Notes: generated by a model not told the origin, from the sequence alone. Positions 1-8,611 are shown, counted from the stretch's first letter. The stretch: 11,242 nucleotides of DNA from UBA1181 sp963626555 (GCA_963626555.1 CAVFXQ010000055.1:1-11242); one strand, 5' to 3'. Numbers and translations: made by a program.

Positions 1-73
1 CATTTAACACGTTGAAAATGAAAAACGTATGATAAGAAATGAGAAAAAGTGAAAAATTAGGTTAAATGGGGGG

Positions 74-907
74 TTAAATATTGGGCATAATAAAACCACA
101 CGTTTTACAAAAGCTTTCTACCACACGATGCTGACGAAAACCTTCTGCAATGTGCTGCGTACGCTCTTTCTGCAAAATCGTTTCTAAGGATTCTTGCAGA
201 ATATTGCCCAACGCCATATTCCCGTCCGCATCTAAACAACAAGGGACAACCGTACCGTCGGAAAGAACGGCAATGTGATCGCGCAAGGCATAGCAATTTC
301 GCCTCTCCTCACCTTTCTCTTCTCCACCTGGCCATCCAAAACGAGAGGAGCGTTGCAAATAGATATGGTCTGCCAATTTCAGATTACGACAATCAACCAT
401 CAACTCTACTGCAAATTTCTCTTGCAAAAAAACCTCGCAAAACTGGTTGTATCGGATAGAACTTTCAGAGCCTTCATTCCATAAACGCAGTGAGAAGTAA
501 CTGCTTTCGCTCTGATTTTGTGCGAATGAAGTAACATTTTCCAAATAACTTCCCCATTCGGATTCAAGTAGATTTTCTTCGGCATCGTGGAGGGATATGT
601 TATATTGACGGATTTTATGTTGAACAAGAATCTCTTTACGTTTTGCTAACAGGGAACCATTCGTCGTCATATTAATAAAGAAACCTTGCTCCTCTGCTAT
701 AGAGAGTAGCTCGTTAATATGAGGATGCAAAAGTGGTTCGCCTAAAACATGCAGATAAATGTAATTGGTGTAGGGACGTATAGAAAAAAGTATCGCCGAA
801 AAAACTTCCGGCGACATATACATTTTCTTTCTTTTTGACTGAAAGCAAAAGGAGCAGTTGAAATTACAAGCGTTAGTAATTTCAACGTAGATTTTCTTGA
901 ATCTCAT
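74..907 (-). CDS. Radical SAM protein with SPASM-like C-terminal cysteine cluster
   Basis: A 277-residue cytoplasmic radical S-adenosylmethionine enzyme. Residues 14, 18 and 21 form the CxxxCxxC motif (CNFNCSFC) that holds the SAM-binding 4Fe-4S cluster. It sits right at the N-terminus after a beta strand (KKIYVEITNAC), as in the SPASM/anaerobic sulfatase-maturase-like group. A GEP motif follows near residues 56-58 and a TTNG strand near 81-84. The C-terminus has C205, C223, C224 and a CxxC at C267/C270, with the usual 'DGTVVPCC' and 'GNILQESLETI' context of a SPASM or Twitch auxiliary-cluster domain. It has fewer cysteines than a full seven-Cys SPASM, so probably one auxiliary cluster. Family members modify peptides or proteins, or act in cofactor synthesis; the substrate here cannot be told. 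It starts 15 bases after the outer-membrane protein gene and is probably co-transcribed with it. A weak purine-rich GAAGAGA precedes the ATG. Family confident, function unknown. Confidence 0.9.
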   Translation of the reverse strand: MRFKKIYVEITNACNFNCSFCFQSKRKKMYMSPEVFSAILFSIRPYTNYIYLHVLGEPLLHPHINELLSIAEEQGFFINMTTNGSLLAKRKEILVQHKIRQYNISLHDAEENLLESEWGSYLENVTSFAQNQSESSYFSLRLWNEGSESSIRYNQFCEVFLQEKFAVELMVDCRNLKLADHIYLQRSSRFGWPGGEEKGEERRNCYALRDHIAVLSDGTVVPCCLDADGNMALGNILQESLETILQKERTQHIAEGFRQHRVVESFCKTCGFIMPNI

Positions 908-922
908 AGTCTCTTCAACTCA

Positions 923-1609
923 CTATGGGTTGTACTCCAAGATACCTGTATTGTAGGCTCTCTTCAAGAACTTAGCATATTGGAATTTGTAACCGACAGA
1001 GACGCTCAATCCTGTTGACTTTGAAGTTGAGAATCCCTGAGAGAAACCGACAGATCCAAAGAGACCAGAGACATGTTTCGTCATCTCATAGTTAACTTTC
1101 ACATTCAAGCCCCAATCAAACTCATCCAAGTAAGGATTGTCGCCTTTGAAAGCATTTCCTCCAACACCACCCGCAAAGAAGAGTCCAATACCTGGAGACA
1201 ACGTACCAGGACCAACATTAGTGATGTTGTAGTAAACCAAGATTGGAATGCGAATGTAAAATGCCTTCACCTTCTCATCAGTGTTGGTAGAATCTTCAGG
1301 CACCGTGGTATTAAGCGTAGAACCCTCCATAGTGAAGAGGATTTCAGGCTGAATAGACCAGTGTGTTTGAATAACCAAGTCTGCCAAAACACCAGCGTGA
1401 AAACCACATTGGATACTTGCATCATCCAAATTGCGAGCCATCTCGCCGACACCGTTAATATCTACAACGGGTAAGACTTCACCATTCCACTTTGTCATAT
1501 TGAAACCGCCCTCGACACCAAAACGGACTTTCACATCCTTTGTCTGTGCCGACAACGACCATATCCCCAATGTCATCACCATCAAGGTGAACAATACTTT
1601 CTTCATCAT
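923..1609 (-). CDS. Outer-membrane beta-barrel protein (PorT/OMP_b-brl_2-like)
   Basis: A 228-residue secreted protein with a clear Sec signal peptide: MMKK, a hydrophobic core and cleavage after SLSAQ (about residue 22). The mature part has alternating aromatic/glycine strands typical of the small Bacteroidota barrels of Pfam PF13568: 'VRFGVEGGFNMTKW' as the first strand, 'SIQPEILFTMEG', 'FYIRIPILVYYNIT', 'SPGIGLFFAGGVGG' and 'GLSVSVGYKFQY' as the last strand. The 'YIRIPIL' plus 'G.G..FA' signature is characteristic. Such proteins lie in the outer membrane; most have no known function and PorT, in type IX secretion, is one member. Nothing here shows it is PorT itself. Unusually, the protein runs about 15 residues past the normal terminal aromatic strand. 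Either of the two adjacent ATGs could be the start; the first is used here. First gene of a probable operon with the radical SAM gene. Confidence 0.88.
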   Translation of the reverse strand: MMKKVLFTLMVMTLGIWSLSAQTKDVKVRFGVEGGFNMTKWNGEVLPVVDINGVGEMARNLDDASIQCGFHAGVLADLVIQTHWSIQPEILFTMEGSTLNTTVPEDSTNTDEKVKAFYIRIPILVYYNITNVGPGTLSPGIGLFFAGGVGGNAFKGDNPYLDEFDWGLNVKVNYEMTKHVSGLFGSVGFSQGFSTSKSTGLSVSVGYKFQYAKFLKRAYNTGILEYNP

Positions 1610-1672
1610 ACGAATCTTTTAATTCTCTGTATATTAATGTGTAGTAACTGTTTTATAACGCATTCAACTCAA

Positions 1673-1680
1673 CAAATTTA
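1673..1680 (-). promoter_or_regulatory. Bacteroidota -7 promoter element for the barrel gene
   Basis: Read on the minus strand this is TAAATTTG, an exact match to the Bacteroidota -7 consensus TAnnTTTG. It would give an untranslated leader of about 60 bases before the ATG at 1609. It lies between the hairpin terminator of the upstream gene and the barrel gene, as expected. No clear TTTG -33 element is visible at the normal spacing, and the region is A+T rich, so a chance match is possible. Confidence 0.45.
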
Positions 1681-1724
1681 TTTAAAAAAACTTAAATAAC
1701 GGAAAATTACAGTTCGTTTCATAT

Positions 1725-1775
1725 AAAAAACTGCCGAATACCGCATTTTAAACTTTTTTTAAACGGCATTCGGCA
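1725..1775 (-). terminator. Rho-independent terminator after the alpha-2-macroglobulin gene
   Basis: Two 12-base arms (1732-1743 and 1764-1775) pair around an A/T-rich loop that itself holds two TTTAAA palindromes. On the minus strand the hairpin is TGCCGAATGCCG...CGGTATTCGGCA, with one G.U wobble, and is followed at once by GTTTTTT. On the plus strand the same position is an A.C mismatch and the T-run is missing, so it is built for leftward transcription. It lies 43 bases past the stop codon of the macroglobulin gene and separates that gene from the barrel operon. Confidence 0.88.
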
Positions 1776-1817
1776 ATTATTTTGTTTCTCAGACTACCTT
1801 GAGCAGTCTAAAACTTT

Positions 1818-4800
1818 CTATTTAACGACCATTCTACTACTTGCAGTATTACCCATCACATTATTGTCATAAATACATTTTGCGATGATATACGGCACAT
1901 AGTAGTCGCCCGCGTATGTAGCGGAGAGAGTCAAAGTGGTAGTTGTCGTCTGTCCTCTTTTTAGATTGTCAACATATATGTATGTACGATCATCTCGTTG
2001 GTCAATGCTAGTATTATAGAGGTCGTTTGCAACCTTTAGAATTTCAATACCAGCAGGAGCAATATAGGAAATTGCCACATTCTCTTGCTCTCTACCTGTG
2101 AGATTGGTTACGGAAACGACAGCTTTGTAAGTAGCCCCCGCCTCAACACTTTGCAAGTTCAGAATCGAATTATCCTTCTTATAAACAACATTGACAGACA
2201 AACCACTTGCAGAAGCAGGAACAGACGCTTGCGTTGCCCAACTCTCGAAGAAAGCCGTAGCATACTGCGTAGCCCTTCCCTTGTTTTGAACCTTCACCTT
2301 AGCCTGTTGTTGGTTTTTAGCAACCTGAGCCGACCAAGCAGACAAGGTAGTTTTCTCATTGGCATATTCTTTACCATTGACAGACAAAGAAAAGTTCAAC
2401 TCTTCGTCCACTCCATTTTTCTTACAGTAAACGCTGGCAGCATGAAGAGAGAGAACCACATCCGTGCAGTACATCCAATCTTGAGAAGTCAACTTCGCAC
2501 GCATATCTTCTACACTCTGCTCAACACTTGTCAAACCACACAGGGTTTGGGAAATCACTCTTGAGGAAGAGATTGGACAACGATAGGCAGAAGCATCACC
2601 CGCAACCGATTGTATGATTTGTTTCGCAACGGCAATCTGACCTACAGAGGCGTAGGCTGCAGCAAGGTAGTTTTGCGCACCTTCAGACATTTTTCCTACA
2701 TTAGCCTTCATTCTATTCATCGTACCTAATTCTTGAGCATTTGAAGTGTTGGTTGAAGCCAATACATAGAGTCCGAAAGCAGTAAAATTGTTTTCGTAGT
2801 CGGAAGAACTTGACTTCCAATTGCGCACCTGAGTCTGCACATAACGAGTGAGCGAACGAAGCATCTTGTCGTTCACATAATAGCCCTTCTCAGAGGCTTT
2901 CTTCAAGAAGAGGAGAACATAGGCAGAAGTCCAACGGTCGCCAAAGCCTGAGTTTTTCCAATAAGCCATAGCACCCTCGTTGTTTTGATAAGCGACAAGG
3001 CTCTCAATTGCCTCTTTCACATTTTTCTCCGCTTGTACACTCTGTTCTTTCGACAATTGTGAGAACTCCATCAAGTATATCTGCCCCAAAGCCTTAGAAG
3101 CGATGCATTCAGAACTTGCGTAAGGGAAATCCAATAATGACTCTACACGAGAAGCGACGTTGAAAGGTTTGATACGAGAGACCTCAACAGAGAGGAGTTG
3201 TTTCTCGTTGCCCAATGCCTTGACGATGCGTTCCTCACTCTTACCTGCTTCTATTTTGAATGTTTCGCAGTTCACCATCCTATCGCTAACCGAACGGATA
3301 GGCAACTCGGCTGCGTAAACAGACTTGTCGCCTGAACAAGTGCTGTTGATAGTAATTGTTCCTGTACCTTCCTGATTACCTGCCTTCACTTTAAATTGAA
3401 CTGTCTTATCACCTTGTTCAGAGAAATCAGTAGAAACTGAGTTTGAGCCAACAACCTCCAAATCACCAGATACAGAAATAGTCGTCTTCACATTTTTCAC
3501 GGAGTTATCCATAGCGAAGATAGTAGCTGAAACAGTAGTCTCGTCGCCCACACCGATTTGGCGAGGCATCGTACCCGTCACCATCATCGACTTACGTACA
3601 AAAACAGATTTCTCCGCAGAACCGTATGCGTTTCCATCAGCAGCCACCACCATCACACGGACACGACCGCTGTAGTTTGGCACCTCAATCTCATGCGTGT
3701 TCGTCTTCCCTTTCTCAACAATAAATGGTCCACCGAAATAAACCATTGGAGTGAAACGGTTGACGATGGCTTTCGGACCATTATACAAAGCCTCATCACC
3801 ACCGACGGTGAACATTTGATCTATCTTTCCTCCAAATGCGCCACACACATTACTATATAAATCCCAAATACGCATGCTCATTGCCTCTTTGGCAAAGAAA
3901 GCGTTCCAAGCGTTTGGCGTTTTGAAACGAGTCAAATCGAGCAATCCCTCATCGACCACAGCCAATGTATAAGCCATAGCTCTGCCCTTTTCTTCCTTTA
4001 CTTTCACTTTGAAAGTCTGCAAAGGCTTCGTTTCGTCTTTTGACTCAATGATAGGTGTCAATTTGCTTGACTCTGAACTAACAGAAACAGGCACAACACC
4101 ATAAAGACGAATCGGCATATCATTGTCCTTCGTATGGTTGTATGGCTGAATAAGCGTTGCTGAGACATATACATTCGGCAACATCTCCTCAGTAACATCA
4201 AACAATACAGTGGTGTTACCAGCATTGCAATCGACGAACTTCATCTCTTGAATGCCAGCACTATTGCTTACAGTGACGATAGCACGCCCCCCTTGTGCAC
4301 TAGGTATTGTCACTTGCATCTTGTCGCCCGCCACATACTCCTTTTTATCCGTTTGGATAGAAAGAGCGGTTACGAAAGCACCACCATCCGAAGCACGTCG
4401 CTCCGTCAAAGAAGGCCAATCAAAATAGGAACGGATGCAAGCCGTATGTCCACCCCTATTATCCGTAACTCTGATGAGGAAGCCTCCCCAGTCTTTGTCC
4501 TTGACATTCAAGACGAAAGACCCCTTACCATTACCATCCGTGTTGATTGTCTCCTTTTTAAATGGCTTATCGTAGAACGAATAAGAATAGTCGGCTACAC
4601 CCTCAGAGGTGCTGTTCCACCACCACCACCAAGCTGTCTTGTAGACCTCGACCGTCAAGTTAGACGAAACACCAACACCATTTCTATCAACAGAGGCAAC
4701 CTCAAACTTCTGGTTTTTACCCGTTGCCAAGAACCATTTATCACCCATAGAAGGGGCTTTCACACCCACATACTGTTTGTACGGAGAGAAAGGTACTATC

Positions 4801-7262
4801 TGAACATCCGTGCTAAACTCTCCACTTGGCTCATACACCTTCGTAGTAACACTACAGTTTAATTTTCCAGGAGCAGCCGTTGTCTTAGGCATGTAAAGAT
4901 TCATATAGGCCTCGCCGTTTCCATCTGTTTTGCCTTCCGCTACCACAGTCTCAACAGCATCAAACGACTTAGAGCAGTCATCAAACTCATAGTCTTTCCA
5001 CTTGTCAAACTTCGTTTTCCCTTTTACAACTTTTGTTGAGATTTCGTATTTCATCTCGTGAGTCTTTGCGCCGTTGAGCCATTCAGTGCGTAGATCGTAC
5101 ACCTGAGCACCCTCAATCAGCTCGTTAGGCAAAGCAAGATTGATTTTCAGACGATTCGGTTTAATTGTCTCTATACGAATACGCTTGCTAAAAGTCGTAC
5201 AGCCAACTTGGACGTTGACCAACCAACTACCCGTTACGATATTATCTTCCGTAGGAACAGGGAACGCATAAACACCCATTTTACCAACAGTCTTCGTAAA
5301 CGTCTTGTAAGTTTGTCCCAACGGATTGCAGATCTCCATCACAACAGGATGGTTCTCTGGCAATGTCTTTGCCCTGTCATTCAAAATGAAAGACAAAAAC
5401 AAAGTGTCGCCTGGCCGCCAAACGCCACGCTCACCATAGATATAGCCCTTCATCCCTTTTTGAACCACATCTCCTGCAACTTCAAACGCACTTGTAGAGA
5501 GTTCCTCGCCTCGTTTTACACGCAAGCCTGATACATCATTGTCTTTCTTTGCCAAAACGATGAAAGGAGAACCATTAGAACCATCAAAAGAGAAATCAAC
5601 ACGACCATCCACATTTGTCTCCCCCTTACCTATCAACTGGTTTTGACGGTTGTAAGCCTCAACAAAGACACCAGACATTCCCTTAGCCGTCAGCAAATCG
5701 CTTGCGACCACCACAAGACTCTTGCTGGTGGGCGATACAGCCCACAAACCAATGTTTGTAGCGAAAACATTCTTTCCTTTTGACTTACCCATGTAGTAAG
5801 AATTCTTAGTAGGATCCTCGGCTTCCTTCCACGAATAGTTAGACCAATCTTCTTGGATATTATACCAGTTGTCTCCATTATCAAAATTTTCATTCAAAGA
5901 TGCCAAACGCACCTTGTCTTCGCGTTCAAAGACGCTCTTGTCCAACGATGTGCTTTCGCATCCTGGCCAAGCAGAAAGTCGATAATCCATCAACAACTCC
6001 ACACGATACATACAACCAGGCTCTACTTTCATCAAGTCTGAGAGGTCTATTGAGTAATTATGCCACTTTGAGAGATCGTCAATCTCATCCATAAAGAAAG
6101 TCGTGGTAGCAATCGGACGACCATACAAACGCAAAGGATCGCTATCATACAACGATGCATTCTGCAACCACAAAGCGAAATTATTAGCATAAATTTTAAA
6201 TACGTTGACACGAACTCCTTTCATGTAGATAGATCTGAAAGGAACAACCAACTTATCCGTTTGAGGAATGATAACACCATCTCCGATAAACTCAACGGCA
6301 GGTTTATTCGATTTCAAATCCACTTTCCTTGTTACATTCGTTCCTAAGAGCATACCATCTTTGCTACGGATATTCTCGGAGAGAACCACCGTAACCTCAC
6401 CATTCGTAGAAAGATCTGGGAAGAGTTTGAGTTTATTGCCATCCGTCTCAACCACCATGGACGTGTTATCTTCAACGTATGCCAATCCCATCATATCTTG
6501 CTTGTTGTCCAAAATTTTATTGAACGAGACCTCTATATATCTTGTGTCGCCGTTTACACACTTGACATCAAACACGCTCAACTCGTTAGGATTTGGCACA
6601 TCTACGGAAACCAAATTTTCTGCCTCCAAACCATACTCTGAGTTCGCGATTGTGTTGACCTCTAAAGTTGAGGAAGAAAATCTTACCTTGGCAACAACAG
6701 TGAACGAACGGTCACTCTTCTTCTCCCAAGTGAGGTCGTTTACATTGCTTCCACCTTGCTTCAACTCAATAACACTTTTAACACGATCAACCGACTCATT
6801 ATCAGCAGAATTTACTTGAAAAGCATATTTATAATCGCCAGACTCTTCAACAGAGAAATCGCTCAACGCCGCACTCATCTGGAAAGGAAGGGTTTTGAAC
6901 GAAAATGCAAACTTATCCGCATTATCAAACAACTTACTCAAATCGGCTTCCACCTTATATTCCGTGTCATACTGCATTTCACCCGACGGACGAAATACGA
7001 TAGTATGACCATCTGAAAATGAGAAAGTACCATCTACAGATGGAGAGATAGACATTAACTCCGAGAGATTCACATTTTTCTGTTGTTCTTCAGAAACCTC
7101 TTCCGATAAAATCAACAACACAGACGCACCTCGCGACACCTGCCCCGATGTGTATCCTGCGACATACTTGTTAAACTCCTCTGTGGACTTGTTCTTGTCT
7201 GAACACTGGCATAACATAAAAGCCAACATCACAGAGATAAAAAACAGAAATTTTTGTCTCAT
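1818..7262 (-). CDS. Bacterial alpha-2-macroglobulin family lipoprotein, thioester-less
   Basis: A giant 1814-residue envelope protein. A lipoprotein signal peptide ends in LCQC, with probable lipidation at C20 followed by SDKN. Domains in order: an SbsA-type Ig-like N-terminal domain (about 45-130), macroglobulin repeats, a bMG3-like segment (about 505-600), the A2M_N hallmark 'YGERGVWRPGDT' (about 605-620), a segment with five consecutive Trp (878-882, a WWW cluster being usual in bacterial homologues), the A2M core with 'NRFTPMVYFGGPF' and 'VPNYSGRVRVMVVAADG' (about 1145-1200), the helical thioester domain (about 1350-1660) and a C-terminal bMG10-like domain with 'DQRDDRTYIY'. Bacterial macroglobulins are thought to trap proteases and protect the cell envelope. 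The thioester motif normally read as GCxEQ is here A1382-S-S-E-C1386, so covalent trapping should be impossible. No penicillin-binding protein 1C gene, a frequent partner elsewhere, is in this window. It stands alone, with its own promoter element and terminator. Confidence 0.95.
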   Translation of the reverse strand: MRQKFLFFISVMLAFMLCQCSDKNKSTEEFNKYVAGYTSGQVSRGASVLLILSEEVSEEQQKNVNLSELMSISPSVDGTFSFSDGHTIVFRPSGEMQYDTEYKVEADLSKLFDNADKFAFSFKTLPFQMSAALSDFSVEESGDYKYAFQVNSADNESVDRVKSVIELKQGGSNVNDLTWEKKSDRSFTVVAKVRFSSSTLEVNTIANSEYGLEAENLVSVDVPNPNELSVFDVKCVNGDTRYIEVSFNKILDNKQDMMGLAYVEDNTSMVVETDGNKLKLFPDLSTNGEVTVVLSENIRSKDGMLLGTNVTRKVDLKSNKPAVEFIGDGVIIPQTDKLVVPFRSIYMKGVRVNVFKIYANNFALWLQNASLYDSDPLRLYGRPIATTTFFMDEIDDLSKWHNYSIDLSDLMKVEPGCMYRVELLMDYRLSAWPGCESTSLDKSVFEREDKVRLASLNENFDNGDNWYNIQEDWSNYSWKEAEDPTKNSYYMGKSKGKNVFATNIGLWAVSPTSKSLVVVASDLLTAKGMSGVFVEAYNRQNQLIGKGETNVDGRVDFSFDGSNGSPFIVLAKKDNDVSGLRVKRGEELSTSAFEVAGDVVQKGMKGYIYGERGVWRPGDTLFLSFILNDRAKTLPENHPVVMEICNPLGQTYKTFTKTVGKMGVYAFPVPTEDNIVTGSWLVNVQVGCTTFSKRIRIETIKPNRLKINLALPNELIEGAQVYDLRTEWLNGAKTHEMKYEISTKVVKGKTKFDKWKDYEFDDCSKSFDAVETVVAEGKTDGNGEAYMNLYMPKTTAAPGKLNCSVTTKVYEPSGEFSTDVQIVPFSPYKQYVGVKAPSMGDKWFLATGKNQKFEVASVDRNGVGVSSNLTVEVYKTAWWWWWNSTSEGVADYSYSFYDKPFKKETINTDGNGKGSFVLNVKDKDWGGFLIRVTDNRGGHTACIRSYFDWPSLTERRASDGGAFVTALSIQTDKKEYVAGDKMQVTIPSAQGGRAIVTVSNSAGIQEMKFVDCNAGNTTVLFDVTEEMLPNVYVSATLIQPYNHTKDNDMPIRLYGVVPVSVSSESSKLTPIIESKDETKPLQTFKVKVKEEKGRAMAYTLAVVDEGLLDLTRFKTPNAWNAFFAKEAMSMRIWDLYSNVCGAFGGKIDQMFTVGGDEALYNGPKAIVNRFTPMVYFGGPFIVEKGKTNTHEIEVPNYSGRVRVMVVAADGNAYGSAEKSVFVRKSMMVTGTMPRQIGVGDETTVSATIFAMDNSVKNVKTTISVSGDLEVVGSNSVSTDFSEQGDKTVQFKVKAGNQEGTGTITINSTCSGDKSVYAAELPIRSVSDRMVNCETFKIEAGKSEERIVKALGNEKQLLSVEVSRIKPFNVASRVESLLDFPYASSECIASKALGQIYLMEFSQLSKEQSVQAEKNVKEAIESLVAYQNNEGAMAYWKNSGFGDRWTSAYVLLFLKKASEKGYYVNDKMLRSLTRYVQTQVRNWKSSSSDYENNFTAFGLYVLASTNTSNAQELGTMNRMKANVGKMSEGAQNYLAAAYASVGQIAVAKQIIQSVAGDASAYRCPISSSRVISQTLCGLTSVEQSVEDMRAKLTSQDWMYCTDVVLSLHAASVYCKKNGVDEELNFSLSVNGKEYANEKTTLSAWSAQVAKNQQQAKVKVQNKGRATQYATAFFESWATQASVPASASGLSVNVVYKKDNSILNLQSVEAGATYKAVVSVTNLTGREQENVAISYIAPAGIEILKVANDLYNTSIDQRDDRTYIYVDNLKRGQTTTTTLTLSATYAGDYYVPYIIAKCIYDNNVMGNTASSRMVVK

Positions 7263-7341
7263 ATTTTAGTATATAAAATTAATATCAAACAAATGCGATA
7301 AAAATGCATTTTAGCAATGTCACACAATAGAATCACAAGCA

Positions 7342-7349
7342 CAAAAGTA
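7342..7349 (-). promoter_or_regulatory. Bacteroidota -7 promoter element for the alpha-2-macroglobulin gene
   Basis: On the minus strand this reads TACTTTTG, matching TAnnTTTG. It lies just past the T-rich tail of the prfA terminator and about 80 bases before the ATG at 7262, implying a leader of roughly 70 bases. A convincing TTTG at the -33 position is not seen, so the call rests on one element and its location. Confidence 0.42.
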
Positions 7350-7350
7350 G

Positions 7351-7401
7351 AAAAAGGAAATAAAAAGAAATAAGCCAAGAAGAAAATTTTCTCGGCTTAT
7401 T
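7351..7401 (-). terminator. Rho-independent terminator after prfA
   Basis: Arms at 7369-7380 and 7390-7401 form a 12-base stem. On the minus strand it is AATAAGCCGAGA...TCTTGGCTTATT, with one G.U wobble that would be an A.C mismatch in the rightward RNA. The stem is followed by a T-rich stretch (TCTTTTTATTTCCTTTTT). It lies 56 bases past the prfA stop codon and separates prfA from the macroglobulin gene. Confidence 0.82.
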
Positions 7402-7457
7402 AAAGTTTTATTTATACGAAATAAGTTTTCTATAGAATTCTTTAGAAGACCTTTCAA

Positions 7458-8567
7458 TTAGATTTCACTTTCTTTCAAGCGTTCTGCGTTCTCTGCGACA
7501 ATCAGCTTATCAATAATCTCTTGTATATCGCCTCCCATCACAGCCTGTAAGTTATAGAGAGTGAGGTTGATGCGGTGATCGGTAACACGACCTTGAGGAT
7601 AGTTGTAGGTACGAATCTTAGCAGAACGATCTCCCGTTGAAACCATTGTCTTACGACGTGCGGCGATATCGTCCATATACTTTTGATGCTCACGGTCATA
7701 TATCATCGTACGCAAACGAGAGAGTGCGCGTTCCTTATTTTTAGGTTGGTCTCGCGTCTCGGTACACTCAATCAAGATTTCCTCGGCAACGCCCGTATTA
7801 GGGTTCTTCCAAATATAGCGCAAGCGCACACCCGACTCCACCTTGTTGACATTCTGACCTCCGGCACCTCCAGAACGGAATGTATCCCACTTGATTTCGC
7901 CCTCGTTAATCTGCACATCAAACTCGTCGGCCTCTGGCAAGACAGCCACAGTGGCGGCAGAAGTATGTACTCGCCCTTGTGTCTCAGTAGCAGGCACACG
8001 CTGGACGCGATGAACGCCCGACTCATACTTCAACGTGCCATAGACATTATCACCAGAAACGGTGAAGATGATTTCCTTATAACCACCGGCAGTACCCTCA
8101 TTGAAAGAAGATACAGAAACAGACCACCCTTTCGTCTCACAGTATTTGGCATACATTTTGAAGAGGTCGCCTGCGAAGAGCGCCGCTTCGTCGCCACCAG
8201 TTCCACCACGAATTTCAACGATCGCGTTCTTTCCGTCTTCCGGATCAGAAGGAATAAGGAGAATCTTAATACGCTCTTCCATCTCTGGAATTTTCGGTTC
8301 GTACTCGTCGAGTTCCTCTTTCGCCATAGCTCGCATGTCGGGGTCAGACTCCGTTTCCAAGATTTCCTTTGCTTGACTGATATTAGACAAAGCTGCGACA
8401 TACTCTTTGCGAGCCTGCACGATCAACTCCAAGTCGTGATATTCCTTGTTGAGTTTCACATAACGCTTCATATCGGCGATTACAGCAGGGTCGGTAATCA
8501 GCGTAGCGATCTCCTCGAACTTATGCTCTAATCCATCTAATTTTTCCAATAAAGAATTTTCTGCCAT
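7458..8567 (-). CDS. prfA: Peptide chain release factor 1
   Basis: A 369-residue class I translation release factor that recognises UAA and UAG in the ribosomal A site and triggers peptidyl-tRNA hydrolysis. The stop-codon-reading tripeptide is P192-A-T194 in 'RVPATETQGRVHTSA', which marks RF1; RF2 carries SPF there. The catalytic loop is G236-G-Q238 in 'RSGGAGGQNVNKVESGVRL', the Gln being the site normally methylated by PrmC. The N-terminal helical domain (about 1-110) and the 'EIRGGTGGDEAALFA' segment (118-132) are standard. Length is slightly above the usual 355-360 residues. The C-terminus 'IQEIIDKLIVAENAERLKE' is normal. The start fits the family alignment and a TAATTTTG promoter element 37 bases upstream. 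It is monocistronic, flanked by a divergent promoter region and a terminator. Confidence 0.97.
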   Translation of the reverse strand: MAENSLLEKLDGLEHKFEEIATLITDPAVIADMKRYVKLNKEYHDLELIVQARKEYVAALSNISQAKEILETESDPDMRAMAKEELDEYEPKIPEMEERIKILLIPSDPEDGKNAIVEIRGGTGGDEAALFAGDLFKMYAKYCETKGWSVSVSSFNEGTAGGYKEIIFTVSGDNVYGTLKYESGVHRVQRVPATETQGRVHTSAATVAVLPEADEFDVQINEGEIKWDTFRSGGAGGQNVNKVESGVRLRYIWKNPNTGVAEEILIECTETRDQPKNKERALSRLRTMIYDREHQKYMDDIAARRKTMVSTGDRSAKIRTYNYPQGRVTDHRINLTLYNLQAVMGGDIQEIIDKLIVAENAERLKESEI

Positions 8568-8603
8568 ATTACTTTAGACGTACCACAATTAATTTTCAAT
8601 TCG

Positions 8604-8611
8604 CAAAATTA
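8604..8611 (-). promoter_or_regulatory. Bacteroidota -7 promoter element for prfA
   Basis: The minus strand reads TAATTTTG, an exact TAnnTTTG match, 36 bases before the prfA ATG. This would give a leader of about 30 bases. A -33 TTTG at the usual distance is not obvious. It lies in the 134-base divergent region between prfA and the rhodanese gene. Confidence 0.5.

Noticed and set aside
1791..1809. AGACT...AGTCT hairpin just after the macroglobulin stop
   Set aside because: Only 5 paired bases with no T-run; the strong hairpin at 1732-1775 explains termination.
4617..4631. Five CCA triplets as a microsatellite
   Set aside because: They are in frame and encode five Trp in the macroglobulin; a Trp-rich cluster at this place is usual in bacterial members of the family.
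4248..4862. Long plus-strand open frame of 204 codons inside the macroglobulin gene
   Set aside because: It is the antisense shadow of a strongly supported protein; composition is not protein-like and it has no recognisable domain. The same holds for the other plus-strand frames over the macroglobulin and prfA.
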